From assembly GCA_029263415.1 (NCBI GenBank), contig JAJCXN010000009.1, positions 1 through 64,000 on the forward strand: DNA of 64,000 nt. The letters are read 5' to 3'. The notes beneath the pieces are model-generated. The model ran no database searches, was not told the DNA's origin, and worked only from the letters and a program-made list of their open reading frames with translations. A program made the translations under genes and the position numbers. This document shows, piece by piece, positions 1-8,262 of the stretch; within the stretch, counting starts at the first letter, position 1, and each line of letters opens with the position of its first letter. The DNA comes from Acidobacteriota bacterium. GTDB taxonomy: Bacteria; Acidobacteriota; Thermoanaerobaculia; Multivoradales; Multivoraceae.

Positions 1-1
1 C

Positions 2-502
2 GGCATGCACTGCGCTTGGCACTACGCTCAAGGACAGTGGAGAGTCAGCGGCCACTGGGACGTCCTCACCAAGGCCTACCGCTTGCGACAAACCGGCAGT
101 CGCGTCCGGCGCACTGACTACCGATCCAACGAATCGTTCGAACTCGATCCGCTGCCCTGCTGGCAGCACCTCGGTCGCGAAGAAATCCGTCAATGGGTGC
201 TCGAGCGTCTCGAACAAATCCGACAGGACTACGCAGACCTCGAGTTCCTAGGCGAACGCAAAATTCTCGCCCAGCCCCTTGAAGATCGAGCCATGAATCC
301 GAAGCGCTCGCCAGCCCCCGTCGTCCACTGCAAAGACCCAGCCCGTCGCAAAGAAATGCGTGACGCATACCGCCAGTTCGTCAGGAGCTTCTACGCCGCT
401 ACGGCGAGACTCGAGATGTTCCTGAGACCGCAGGACGATCCCTACTACTTCCCGTCCGGGTGCCACCCCCCGTTTCCATCCCCCGTGCCCGAGTCAAGCT
501 GA
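2..502 (+). CDS. Y1 (REP-associated/IS200-like) transposase, C-terminal part
   Basis: The reading frame is open to the window edge, so only the last 166 residues are visible. They are colinear with the C-terminal half of the complete transposase at 7320-8252 (reverse strand), about two thirds identical by eye. Both share the blocks HCAWHYAQ, SFELDPLPCWQHL, VLERLEQIR, DPARRKEMRDAYR and DPYYFPSGCHPP. The catalytic HUH motif and tyrosine would lie upstream of the window, so activity cannot be judged. The family makes single-strand nicks through a tyrosine at hairpin-marked sites. The gene is followed after 47 nt by a strong hairpin (550-578) and then by TGACACC repeats. The Met at position 5 is internal: the other copy reads GLHCAW here. 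Confidence 0.85.
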   Translation, partial: GMHCAWHYAQGQWRVSGHWDVLTKAYRLRQTGSRVRRTDYRSNESFELDPLPCWQHLGREEIRQWVLERLEQIRQDYADLEFLGERKILAQPLEDRAMNPKRSPAPVVHCKDPARRKEMRDAYRQFVRSFYAATARLEMFLRPQDDPYYFPSGCHPPFPSPVPESS

Positions 503-549
503 CGGTTCTCGACCAAAGCGACTCACCAAACAACACAATCTGCGCGCCG

Positions 550-578
550 AAAGCCGCTGGGAAGAACCCGGCGGCTTT
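550..578. repeat. 12-bp-stem hairpin behind transposase copy 1
   Basis: Arms 550-561 and 567-578 pair over 12 bp with one G-T wobble around a 5-nt loop (AAGAA). The outer bases are AAAGC and GCTTT. It lies 47 nt after the transposase stop. It could be a REP-type or IS200-type end hairpin recognised by the Y1 enzyme, or an intrinsic terminator, although only three T residues follow the stem. Confidence 0.6.
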
Positions 579-672
579 GCTCTGTCCGAAGAAGGGCCTA
601 AATAGCCCGATATGGGCGAACAAGCACACGACGAGACGCTCAAGGCCGACAGCGACTCCCTGAACCCTGCGG

Positions 673-734
673 GATCCTCGAAAATCAGGACTTGGCCGCC
701 ACGCCCTCAAACAAACCTGTGACACCTTTATCTG
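673..734. repeat. Direct repeat, copy A (about 62 bp)
   Basis: This begins GATCC and ends TGACACCTTTATCTG. It matches 777-837 over its whole length with scattered substitutions; shared blocks include CTCAAACAAAC and TGTGACACCTTTATCTG. The 400-bp gap between the transposase and the next gene (503-910) contains no gene I can support and is filled by this repeat family and the hairpin at 550-578. Confidence 0.75.
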
Positions 735-880
735 GAGCTGACACCTTTATCTGGAACGAGGTCCCTAACCGACCGCGATCCCGATAATCAGAACTTCGCC
801 GACACACTCTCAAACAAACGTGTGACACCTTTATCTGAGAGTGGCTGACCCCTTCCATAACACTGACACCTTAATCTGGA
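720..880. repeat. Four TGACACCTTTATCTGGA-type units
   Basis: Units at 720-736, 739-755, 823-839 and 864-880 share TGACACCTT(T/A)ATCTG. The first two are separated by 2 bp only, and a decayed fifth unit (TGACCCCTTCCAT) may start at 846. Sequences of this TGACACC type often occur beside Y1 transposases, to my recollection, so they may be the element's target or passenger repeats. Confidence 0.7.
777..837. repeat. Direct repeat, copy B (about 61 bp)
   Basis: Second copy of the repeat at 673-734, about 104 bp further on. The last 17 bases of both copies are the same. The divergence elsewhere suggests an old duplication or independent members of a dispersed family. Confidence 0.75.
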
Positions 881-910
881 CGAACGTCCTCAATGCGTCG
901 TTCCTCCCAA

Positions 911-1270
911 TCAAACCTCAATGTTCTCATCAACAAAGAGAGCTAGAGACGGGAAGGCCTGGGGCAACTCATTACGAAGCCGTGTCGCGGTTACAGCGGG
1001 CGAAAGAACCTCGAACGTTGGCTCCAAGACCTCTTCATCGTTGTCCTCGACGCTCCAGCACATCCACCGAACCAAGACCTGGTCACCACTAGGAGATGGC
1101 TCCCACTTCGGTTCACTTGCAACGCTGACGTAGAGCCGCCCTTGTTCGAGACGCAACCGGCTCAATGCCATTCTTATCTGCTGAACGAGCGGCCCAACGG
1201 GCTCTTTGGGGTCATTTGCATCCCCACGATCTAAACTCACTTCGGCGGCCTCTTGTTCGGTGGTACCCAT
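911..1270 (-). CDS. Candidate immunity protein for the RHS-HNH toxin
   Basis: This is a small acidic protein of 119 residues from the ATG at 1270. The start overlaps the 3' end of the RHS gene (stop at 1237-1239) by 34 bp, so the two are probably translationally coupled. I do not recognise its family. It has no signal peptide or membrane segment, as expected for a cytosolic immunity protein. The frame extends upstream to 1324 but only inside the RHS gene. The basis for the call is position, size, acidity and orientation directly behind a toxin tip; there is no sequence match. An in-frame Met further in (MALSRLRLEQ) is a less likely start. Confidence 0.5.
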   Translation of the reverse strand: MGTTEQEAAEVSLDRGDANDPKEPVGPLVQQIRMALSRLRLEQGRLYVSVASEPKWEPSPSGDQVLVRWMCWSVEDNDEEVLEPTFEVLSPAVTATRLRNELPQAFPSLALFVDENIEV

Positions 1271-4200
1271 TCGGTTTTGGACGTCGTCGCGCCTAGTTTC
1301 TTCGCACCTTTTGATCTGTTGCACGAACGGCAGGCCGCGTCGAGATTCTCATCGACTGTCTCGCCCCCATTCGCATAGGCCTTGCGATGATCGATCTCGG
1401 CAGAGTTGGGACTACCCGCCTTGCGATCGAGCGGCGTGCCGCAATACACGCATCTTTCCACACCATCCTTACCGCGAGAGCGCTCAAGAGCACTTTCTCT
1501 CTGCGCTTTCGTTGGCCGCCGCGCGGTGCGTTTGGCCGCGCCCCCGACTCCTAACGCACCACCAGCTGCCTTAAGTTCCCGCCCGCTCACCGGCGAAAAC
1601 ACCTCACTCGCCGCCGACAACCCCGCCAACAGCCGTTCCCGCCCAGAAGCCTCTGAGTCAAAGACCGTCTTCACATCCGAAGCCAACCCAGCAAAAGTCG
1701 CCGCTACATCCCCGCCCTTCAGAGCAACCTTCGCGCCCTTCTTAATCAACCCCCACGGCACCTTGCCGTCCGGATCCACATTCCCAACCGGATTCCCGTA
1801 AACATACGAATACCGATTCCACGACCCCGTCATCCCCAGCTCAAAACTCCCCGAACTAGGATCAACCCCCAAAAACCTCCCATACACCGGCGAAAAGTAC
1901 CGAGCATGCATGTAATCCAAATCATCCGCCTGCGACGACCCCACCCCCAAATCCCGCTCATGCCCAGTAAACCGCATCCGGTCGCCGCCGTCCCCCGAAC
2001 CACCAGCAACAAAGTTCGCCTGCTCCCCATAAGGAAAGTACGCCCGGTAGTCCACCACGTCCCCCGCACTATCCGTCAACAACCTCGGCGTCCCAAGATG
2101 ATCCACGTGGTAGTGAACCACCTCATCCAACTCACCCGAACTCTTCGACTCACGCTCAACTGAAGCGAGCAGCGTTGAACCCCGGTACACCGTGTCCGTG
2201 GCCACCCAGGCTAGCGGCGCGCTCCCGAACGTATGCCTAATCTCCCTTAGGACCTTGTTATCGAGGTCTCGGAGGTACCACTTGTCCTCATCGGCAACAA
2301 GATCCCCGTTCGGTTGTACCTGAGTCGTCTGGTGATAACTGTAGTAGCGCTCATCGTCTGCCGTATACAGGTGAGTCCAGATCCCTGCTGCCCCATAGTC
2401 GATCTGCGTCGCCATATTGAATGAGTCATAGACGAAGCTCGCCACCGGAAGATTCGTGACGTTCCCGCGCGCATCGTACGCGGCCCCACCTACCAAGAGT
2501 CGATTGGTGTCACTGTCCGTCGGAATCAAACGACCAGGAGAACCAGTGATCTCTTCCAGGTTTCCAAACGTGTCGTAGTCATATCCCCGGTCAAGTGTAG
2601 GGCTACCCTGAATCTCAGGGTCCACCGAAACTTTCGCTTCAACCAAGCGCTGCAAACCGTCATACCGATACAGCGATTCACCAATCTGTGAAATGTTCCC
2701 AGCGCCGTCATATGAGTAGTCGCCCGAGTTCCAGGCCTCATTAAAGGTGAACTGAGTGGCGTCAGCGAGCCGCGCGGTGAACGAGGAACCGACCTGAGCG
2801 TGAAAGCCAGTTTGCAGAAGCACACTCACTCCACCAACAGATTCCAGCGTGCCTCCGGACGGAATGGCGACATCCGAGTACTCGAGCCAATTGGAAGCAT
2901 GGTGTATGGGACCAGTGCTGAAATCGAGATCCGCACCGACGTAGCTCTCCAGAACGAGGCCAACAATCTCCGAGCTGTCCGCCACCTTGATGCTTCCAGG
3001 CCTGGCCATCTCATCTCTGTCCGCCACCTGAAGCCATTGCCGATCATTCGCGTGAATGACCCTGGAAGTCTGCCCAGTTGGGAGATATCGGATCTCCGAG
3101 GCCAGCGGATTGGTTCCTCCGATGGGAGCACCAGCCTGCGTCTGCAGTCGATGATCCACACCCGTTAGATATCCATCGACGAAGGTGTTGTCGACCAGCC
3201 TCACGTCTTCATTCGAACAGAGCGTCGAATCAGATACCGGTGCCTCCAGACACTGAGGGTACGACACCTGGGCCGCCTGACCTAGGTCGTTGTACTCCCA
3301 GACCTGCCGAAACTGTGACCGCTTCGTCTCGTCGTCAGTTGTCGCACTAGGCCCCGGCGCAGCCTCAAAAAAGTCAGTCAACGTCCGCGCGCTTGGAGCG
3401 CCGCCGACACCAGCGAACTCCGTCTCCTGCCGCACTCGGACGACCAATGGCAGCGAGTTCAATTCAAAGTGATTCGTCCGCCACGCCTCCTTGACCTTGC
3501 CAAAGGCGCCTACCGCCCCACTATCGTTCTCATACACCCACGTCTTGAGCTGTTGCGGTGCATGAGGCAAGCCAAAATCACTGACCGACACAAGCCGGCC
3601 CCCATCATCGTAGTCGTAGTGCAACGTCACACCGCCGTGACTACGAGTGCCCGGGTTGCCCTTCGAATCGAACGAACCATAGTTGATGTTGGCACCCGGT
3701 GTCTCTGGGTGCTGCTCCCAGAGCAGAAACCCTCGCCGATCGTAGGAGAACGTTCGCGTTTGTGCGCCATCAACACCACTCACCGTGGCAACGCGAATCC
3801 GATCTTGATCGTCGTAGGCATAGTTCGCCTTAGTTGTCGTCGCCGCAGGGTGCTCTTCTAAGAGGTCAAGCCGACCCAGCACGTCATAGAACTCGCGTTT
3901 GTTGACAATCTCCGGAGCAGCACTTGGAAGCTGCAGCTGAATCCTGGTACTGGTGACAATCTTGCGATTGCCGGTGTAGGTGCGAGACTGCGTCAATGCG
4001 TCTGGCGTTTTGATCTGCCGAGCCCGGCCAAATGGATCGTAGGCCATGAATCGGGTGGCCTTCGATCCGGCACTGCCGAAACCCCAAACGGTCTCTCTGG
4101 TCCTTTGCCCGAGCGCGTCGTACTCGACCCTGGACTTCGCTTGTCCGTTGGGAGTTTCGATGGTCCGAAGGCGAAGACGCCCCATCGCGCTGTATGACAG

Positions 4201-6606
4201 TTCTTCTTCCGCAAGAATCGTGCCTCCGGACGACACCCCGTTCGGACGGTGTCGAACGATCGCCTTAGCCGTTGAGGTTGGACTCGACGGGTTGTGGTTC
4301 TGATAGTTGATGCTCGTCCACGCACCACCGTGAGCCGTTGATGGCTTGACCAAAACGACGCGTGAGGACTCGTCGTAGTTGTAGCTCGTCGCCAAGCCCG
4401 AGGGATCCCGCGACGTCATGACCAAACCGGTATCGGCATCGATCACATTGTCGACATGCTTGGGGAACGAGCAGGGCTGCCCCGAATCACAGTCTGGAGT
4501 CCCCTGGTACCGTGAGCTTGCCAACACCCCGCTGGAACGGGTGTGAGCGATCTCGTACTCTAGTTGCGCGGACGGAATTGAAGTCGGGCTACAAATGCTG
4601 CTAGTGCCCGTGGGCAGGTTCGCGTCGTCACCACCATAACTTTTCTCCGCTTTAACACTCCCCGCCCGAACGTCACTACCGCTCCAACGCTCGAGCACCG
4701 TAACGAGATCTTTGTTCGTAGCACCCGACCCGTTGAGTCGTCTGCTAAGGATTAGTTCACCCTGAGTGTCAAAACAGGTGAGCGTCTTGCTGGTGTAGCT
4801 CGGGACCCCGGGCTGGGTGGTCTGAGAGTAGGAGGAGGTGTTCAGCAGCCACTTGGCGTTGTTTGCAGGCACCGCCGCCTCACTGCCACAGACCGAGGTA
4901 ATGGACGAGCAGTTGTAATTGGTTGTCTGAATCCGCTGGTTGGTTCCCTCGTCGAAGTTGCCAACGGTTTCCTCCTCGCGGTAGTGACCGAGGCCATCCC
5001 AATAGTCGCGAAGAACGTCTATCCGTTTGTTGCTGTCATCGTGGAAGACCGTCCGCCGCTTGAGCTCACGGCGGTTGTAGTTACCGACGTTGTACGAGTT
5101 GTCCGAACCAGCCTCATTGAACTCGTCGAAATCGTGTTCGTAAGCGACGTAGGTCGAGCGAACAAGCTCGCAGGAGAAGACGGTCGGGCAGTCGTAGACA
5201 CGCGAAGATAGAAACCAACCCGCGTAGTCATTCAACTCGGCAACCCTAGTGAACGGCAACGCGTGGTCCTTCCTGGTGGTGAGATTCCCAGACGGGTTGT
5301 TGCCTTGCCACATTGAAAAATAGTGATGCCGCTGATGACCGATCGGATCGGTCACGATCGTCTTTGCGTACTCCCAAGCCGACGAGTTCCCGTTGTCTCC
5401 GGCAAGGCAGCCATTCTGATTCCCTACCTCGCCGATGAAGTCTTGTTCATAGGTCCACGTATCAATGTCGTTCCCGCGAGTGAGCGTCTTGGTGCTGACA
5501 CCAAGTGATGTCGAAAAGAGGCGCGGGATGTCTTGGGTACTCGGAGGACCACCCGTGTGCCCCTCATTGCCGCTGCATGGCTTCGCGAACCTGTACTCAC
5601 CGTAGTTGTAGGAGCTGGTTGCGCCGGTCGGAATCCGCATGCTCGCGAGCGTTCCATTGCTGCAGTTGCCAACGCCACCGTCGTTGTAGGTGAAGTCGTA
5701 GCTCGTGTCGTTTGGAAGGGAGATCGACTCGAGACGTCGAACATTGGCCTGCGTCGGCTGAACAGGATCCGAATGGATGCAGAGTGGTTTCTCAAAGGTT
5801 GTGTCGGGCGCGTACGTGAGGTCAAAGGTCGTGCTGCCGCCGTTGAAGGTGGGTAGCTGGACGCTAGTGATGTACGGGCGGCCAGCGAACGTGTTGTAGT
5901 TGACGACATACGAGCGACCAAAGCGGTCACTGATCTCCCAGCGAGATCCGGGGTACGCAACGTTCAGAATGCTGTTGCCATGCGGGTCGCGCATGCTGGT
6001 CAGCCGACCGCTACCATCAAACCGGTGGACTTGCCCATCGGGGAAATGCACCTCAGGCGCTGAACCGTGCTTGATTCGCAGATAGGAGCTGTCTCTCGTG
6101 AACCCAAAACCGGATCCCGAACTCTGATTTGCCCGCAGATCGGCCTTGAACGAGTGCTCGGCTCCGTCCGGAGAGACGTAGATCCAATCTGCAGTTTCGT
6201 TGCCGGGCGAGGTCGGAGGCTGCAGTCGACCGAGATTGAGCGACCAACCAATTCCAGCGTTTTCGAACGGGTTGAGCTGAGCCACCGTGGTGTAAGTGAG
6301 ATACGGATCACCCGTGTTCTCGTCGATCTCCTGATCCCAAACCTTGGAGTTGTAGGTGAGTTTCAGCTGAAAGGTCCGGTCTCCACCGAGCGGATAGGCC
6401 TGACCAATTGGGATCGCGATGCTCAGGTTCCCGTTGAACAGGTTCACCTGATCAAGATCGCCGAGGTCGTACAACCGATTCTCGTTAAACCCACGTTCAA
6501 AGCGCGGGTGTTGCTGCTGCGCAAATGCGGAAGCTGCAAGCAGGACTCCGCTTGCAATGATGAGAGCAAAGCGGAGGTTGGGCAGTGATCTGATGTTGGC
6601 ACTCAT
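1237..6606 (-). CDS. Exported RHS/YD-repeat protein with C-terminal HNH nuclease
   Basis: The product has 1789 residues. The start at 6606 is preceded by GGAGG and begins MSANIRSLPNLR, followed by a Sec signal peptide ending near ASAFAQQQ. The body has RHS/YD repeats (for example YDYDDGGRL, YDPFGRARQI, YRYDGLQRLVEA). A segment reading LLQTGFHAQVGSSFTA resembles a 3-coathanger repeat. The conserved RHS-core end is DYMHARYFSPVYGRFLGVDP, followed by NRYSYVYGNPVGNVDPDG. The variable tip of 174 residues ends in an HNH/treble-clef nuclease: CVYC near residue 1719, EIDH near 1737, Asn-containing DENL, then CRSCNRSKG. No PAAR or type VI adaptor domain is seen, so Sec export is the likely first step. 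The tip should cut DNA in a target cell; the following small gene probably gives self-protection. The region sits between two transposase copies. Confidence 0.85.
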   Translation of the reverse strand: MSANIRSLPNLRFALIIASGVLLAASAFAQQQHPRFERGFNENRLYDLGDLDQVNLFNGNLSIAIPIGQAYPLGGDRTFQLKLTYNSKVWDQEIDENTGDPYLTYTTVAQLNPFENAGIGWSLNLGRLQPPTSPGNETADWIYVSPDGAEHSFKADLRANQSSGSGFGFTRDSSYLRIKHGSAPEVHFPDGQVHRFDGSGRLTSMRDPHGNSILNVAYPGSRWEISDRFGRSYVVNYNTFAGRPYITSVQLPTFNGGSTTFDLTYAPDTTFEKPLCIHSDPVQPTQANVRRLESISLPNDTSYDFTYNDGGVGNCSNGTLASMRIPTGATSSYNYGEYRFAKPCSGNEGHTGGPPSTQDIPRLFSTSLGVSTKTLTRGNDIDTWTYEQDFIGEVGNQNGCLAGDNGNSSAWEYAKTIVTDPIGHQRHHYFSMWQGNNPSGNLTTRKDHALPFTRVAELNDYAGWFLSSRVYDCPTVFSCELVRSTYVAYEHDFDEFNEAGSDNSYNVGNYNRRELKRRTVFHDDSNKRIDVLRDYWDGLGHYREEETVGNFDEGTNQRIQTTNYNCSSITSVCGSEAAVPANNAKWLLNTSSYSQTTQPGVPSYTSKTLTCFDTQGELILSRRLNGSGATNKDLVTVLERWSGSDVRAGSVKAEKSYGGDDANLPTGTSSICSPTSIPSAQLEYEIAHTRSSGVLASSRYQGTPDCDSGQPCSFPKHVDNVIDADTGLVMTSRDPSGLATSYNYDESSRVVLVKPSTAHGGAWTSINYQNHNPSSPTSTAKAIVRHRPNGVSSGGTILAEEELSYSAMGRLRLRTIETPNGQAKSRVEYDALGQRTRETVWGFGSAGSKATRFMAYDPFGRARQIKTPDALTQSRTYTGNRKIVTSTRIQLQLPSAAPEIVNKREFYDVLGRLDLLEEHPAATTTKANYAYDDQDRIRVATVSGVDGAQTRTFSYDRRGFLLWEQHPETPGANINYGSFDSKGNPGTRSHGGVTLHYDYDDGGRLVSVSDFGLPHAPQQLKTWVYENDSGAVGAFGKVKEAWRTNHFELNSLPLVVRVRQETEFAGVGGAPSARTLTDFFEAAPGPSATTDDETKRSQFRQVWEYNDLGQAAQVSYPQCLEAPVSDSTLCSNEDVRLVDNTFVDGYLTGVDHRLQTQAGAPIGGTNPLASEIRYLPTGQTSRVIHANDRQWLQVADRDEMARPGSIKVADSSEIVGLVLESYVGADLDFSTGPIHHASNWLEYSDVAIPSGGTLESVGGVSVLLQTGFHAQVGSSFTARLADATQFTFNEAWNSGDYSYDGAGNISQIGESLYRYDGLQRLVEAKVSVDPEIQGSPTLDRGYDYDTFGNLEEITGSPGRLIPTDSDTNRLLVGGAAYDARGNVTNLPVASFVYDSFNMATQIDYGAAGIWTHLYTADDERYYSYHQTTQVQPNGDLVADEDKWYLRDLDNKVLREIRHTFGSAPLAWVATDTVYRGSTLLASVERESKSSGELDEVVHYHVDHLGTPRLLTDSAGDVVDYRAYFPYGEQANFVAGGSGDGGDRMRFTGHERDLGVGSSQADDLDYMHARYFSPVYGRFLGVDPSSGSFELGMTGSWNRYSYVYGNPVGNVDPDGKVPWGLIKKGAKVALKGGDVAATFAGLASDVKTVFDSEASGRERLLAGLSAASEVFSPVSGRELKAAGGALGVGGAAKRTARRPTKAQRESALERSRGKDGVERCVYCGTPLDRKAGSPNSAEIDHRKAYANGGETVDENLDAACRSCNRSKGAKKLGATTSKTEWVPPNKRPPK

Positions 6607-6610
6607 CGGG

Positions 6611-7039
6611 CTAGCCCTCCATCTTGGCCGCATAGAACGTCAGATTCCGATGGTCAACCGTCAGGATCAGATCTCCGCTTTTGATCTCGAAAGGCTGAGC
6701 ACCCCTCGGCTGCCCAAGATCCACTTCATCTAGGCGATCGTTGTCTGAAGCGGGCGCGAACCCGCCGACGGTCAGTGTGATGGAACCATCCAAGAGACCG
6801 TTCTCGTCTTGAAGCGTGCCGTCTTCCGAACGCCGGTGCCAGATCCCTGATCCCGGACGCACGAGCCAAACGTATGCCTGGCGCAAGGGAACAATGAGTC
6901 CATCCACTTCTTGCTGAGTGTTGACTCGCAGTCCGGAAGATGGGAACGGGATCTCCATGACCTGAGGGGAGTTTCCCGTTTGGATAGCAAACTCGCCGTT
7001 GAGCAAGTTCACGGCTGCGAACACGCTGAACCCCGACAC
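6611..7039 (-). CDS. Small RHS-associated protein, function unknown
   Basis: The 142-residue frame starts at GTG 7039 and ends 4 bp before the RHS start codon, so it is probably co-transcribed. I do not recognise a family. Residues near the N-terminus read AVNLLNGEFAIQ, resembling QVNLFNGNLSIA near the mature N-terminus of the RHS protein downstream. The frame stays open upstream to about 7123 without an ATG, so the true start is uncertain and the ORF may be the remnant of a longer gene. No signal peptide is evident from the GTG. It could be a chaperone or plug partner of the RHS shell, or a decayed RHS N-terminus. Confidence 0.45.
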   Translation of the reverse strand: MSGFSVFAAVNLLNGEFAIQTGNSPQVMEIPFPSSGLRVNTQQEVDGLIVPLRQAYVWLVRPGSGIWHRRSEDGTLQDENGLLDGSITLTVGGFAPASDNDRLDEVDLGQPRGAQPFEIKSGDLILTVDHRNLTFYAAKMEG

Positions 7040-7244
7040 TGCGCGTCCGAGGTCAAAGTCGATAGCTGAAGCGATCGAGGAGATAGGTTTCAGAGGCTTG
7101 TTCAGAGAAGGCTTGGTATCGCTCTAGTCGTCGCAGTTGCTAGCGGTTTTTTGAGAGCCGAGGGCACCTTCGAGGTTCTGGTTCTGCGCTTGTGGCGCTT
7201 GTGGGCGGCCGGGCCTTAGGTTCATTGTGTTTCTTTGGCACGAC

Positions 7245-7272
7245 GAAGCGCTCGGGTTGTACCGAGTGCTTC
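7245..7272. repeat. 11-bp-stem hairpin behind transposase copy 2
   Basis: Arms 7245-7255 and 7262-7272 pair over 11 bp with one G-T wobble around a 6-nt loop. The outer bases are GAAGC and GCTTC. Relative to the reverse-strand transposase it starts 47 nt after the stop codon, exactly the distance seen for copy 1. No T-run follows on either strand, so an element-end or REP-type hairpin is more likely than a terminator. The surrounding 7040-7319 gap shows no gene. Confidence 0.6.
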
Positions 7273-7319
7273 AATCGCGAACTGGTTATTGTGTCGATGC
7301 CTGGCGGGCTGCGGCGAGA

Positions 7320-8252
7320 TCAGGTGAACTCGTGAACCGCGGGCGGCAATGGTGGGTGGCACCCAGATGGGAAGTAGTAGGGATCTTCCTGCGGCAGGAG
7401 GAATCGCTCGAGCCGTGCTGCGGCAGCAAGGAATCTCTTGACGAACTCGCGGTAGGCGTCTCGCATCTCTTTGCGCCGTGCCGGATCGTTGCAGTGGACG
7501 TTTGGTGCTGGTGTTCGTTTTGGACCTGCCGCTTGGTCTTCGATGTTTTGGGCGAGGATCCTCCTTGTGCCGAGGAATTTGTTTCCTTTGAAGGCTTCGC
7601 GGATCTGTTCCAGTCGCTCGAGCACGTACTGACGGATGGCGTTCGAGTCGAGGTGTTGCCAACAGGGAAGCGGGTCGAGTTCGAAGGACTCCGCCGATCG
7701 ATAGTCGTTCTGGCGGACTGGTTTGCCGGCATTGCTGAGGCGATAGGACTTGGTGAGATCGTCCCAGTGGCCGGTGACTGCCCATTGGTTCTGGGCGTAG
7801 TGCCATGCGCAATGAAGACCTGGCCATTCCGTGGGGCATCGGACCAGTGATTCCTTGGTGCCGTGGCGAAGGACGTAGTCAAAACGTGATAGCAGGCTTG
7901 CCTGGTCTCGATTGATCTCAATGCTTCGGTATCGGCGTTGCCAAAATTTCCCGCGCCAACCGATGTGGCGACCGACCTTGCGTGCGATGTTTGACATCAC
8001 GTACTGCATGAAACGCGACTGCATCTTGACGCCGTCGATGCTCAGGATGAGGTGAAAGTGCGTCGACATGAAAACGTGTGCGTGAATCTCAACGCCGTAG
8101 CGTTTCTTGGCTCTCGCCAACACGCCAGCAATGATGCTGTTGACGTGGGAATCTGGCTTGAGCAGAAAGCGGTTCTGCAGCGTGGTCGCGGTGATCTCGA
8201 CGGTACTCTTGCCGCCTTCTTGGGCGCCCAGGGCGAAACGCAGTGGCTGCAC
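7320..8252 (-). CDS. Y1 (REP-associated/IS200-like) transposase, complete
   Basis: The product has 310 residues from the GTG at 8252. The open frame continues upstream but only inside comM, so the first start codon after the comM stop was chosen. The HUH motif is THFHLIL (His65, His67), and the nucleophile is probably Tyr84 in MQYVMSNIARKVGR, followed by the family block GWRGKFWQRRY. The enzyme is a single-strand HUH transposase of the REP-associated type. It starts 10 bp after comM on the same strand. The C-terminal half is a diverged copy of the protein at the window start. Terminal inverted repeats are neither expected for this family nor seen. Confidence 0.85.
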   Translation of the reverse strand: MQPLRFALGAQEGGKSTVEITATTLQNRFLLKPDSHVNSIIAGVLARAKKRYGVEIHAHVFMSTHFHLILSIDGVKMQSRFMQYVMSNIARKVGRHIGWRGKFWQRRYRSIEINRDQASLLSRFDYVLRHGTKESLVRCPTEWPGLHCAWHYAQNQWAVTGHWDDLTKSYRLSNAGKPVRQNDYRSAESFELDPLPCWQHLDSNAIRQYVLERLEQIREAFKGNKFLGTRRILAQNIEDQAAGPKRTPAPNVHCNDPARRKEMRDAYREFVKRFLAAAARLERFLLPQEDPYYFPSGCHPPLPPAVHEFT

Positions 8253-8262
8253 AGTCGAGCCT

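Noticed and set aside
1-8252. Composite transposon formed by the two transposase copies
   Set aside because: Y1 elements do not normally move as composites, the copies are only about two thirds identical, and no terminal inverted or target repeats are visible.
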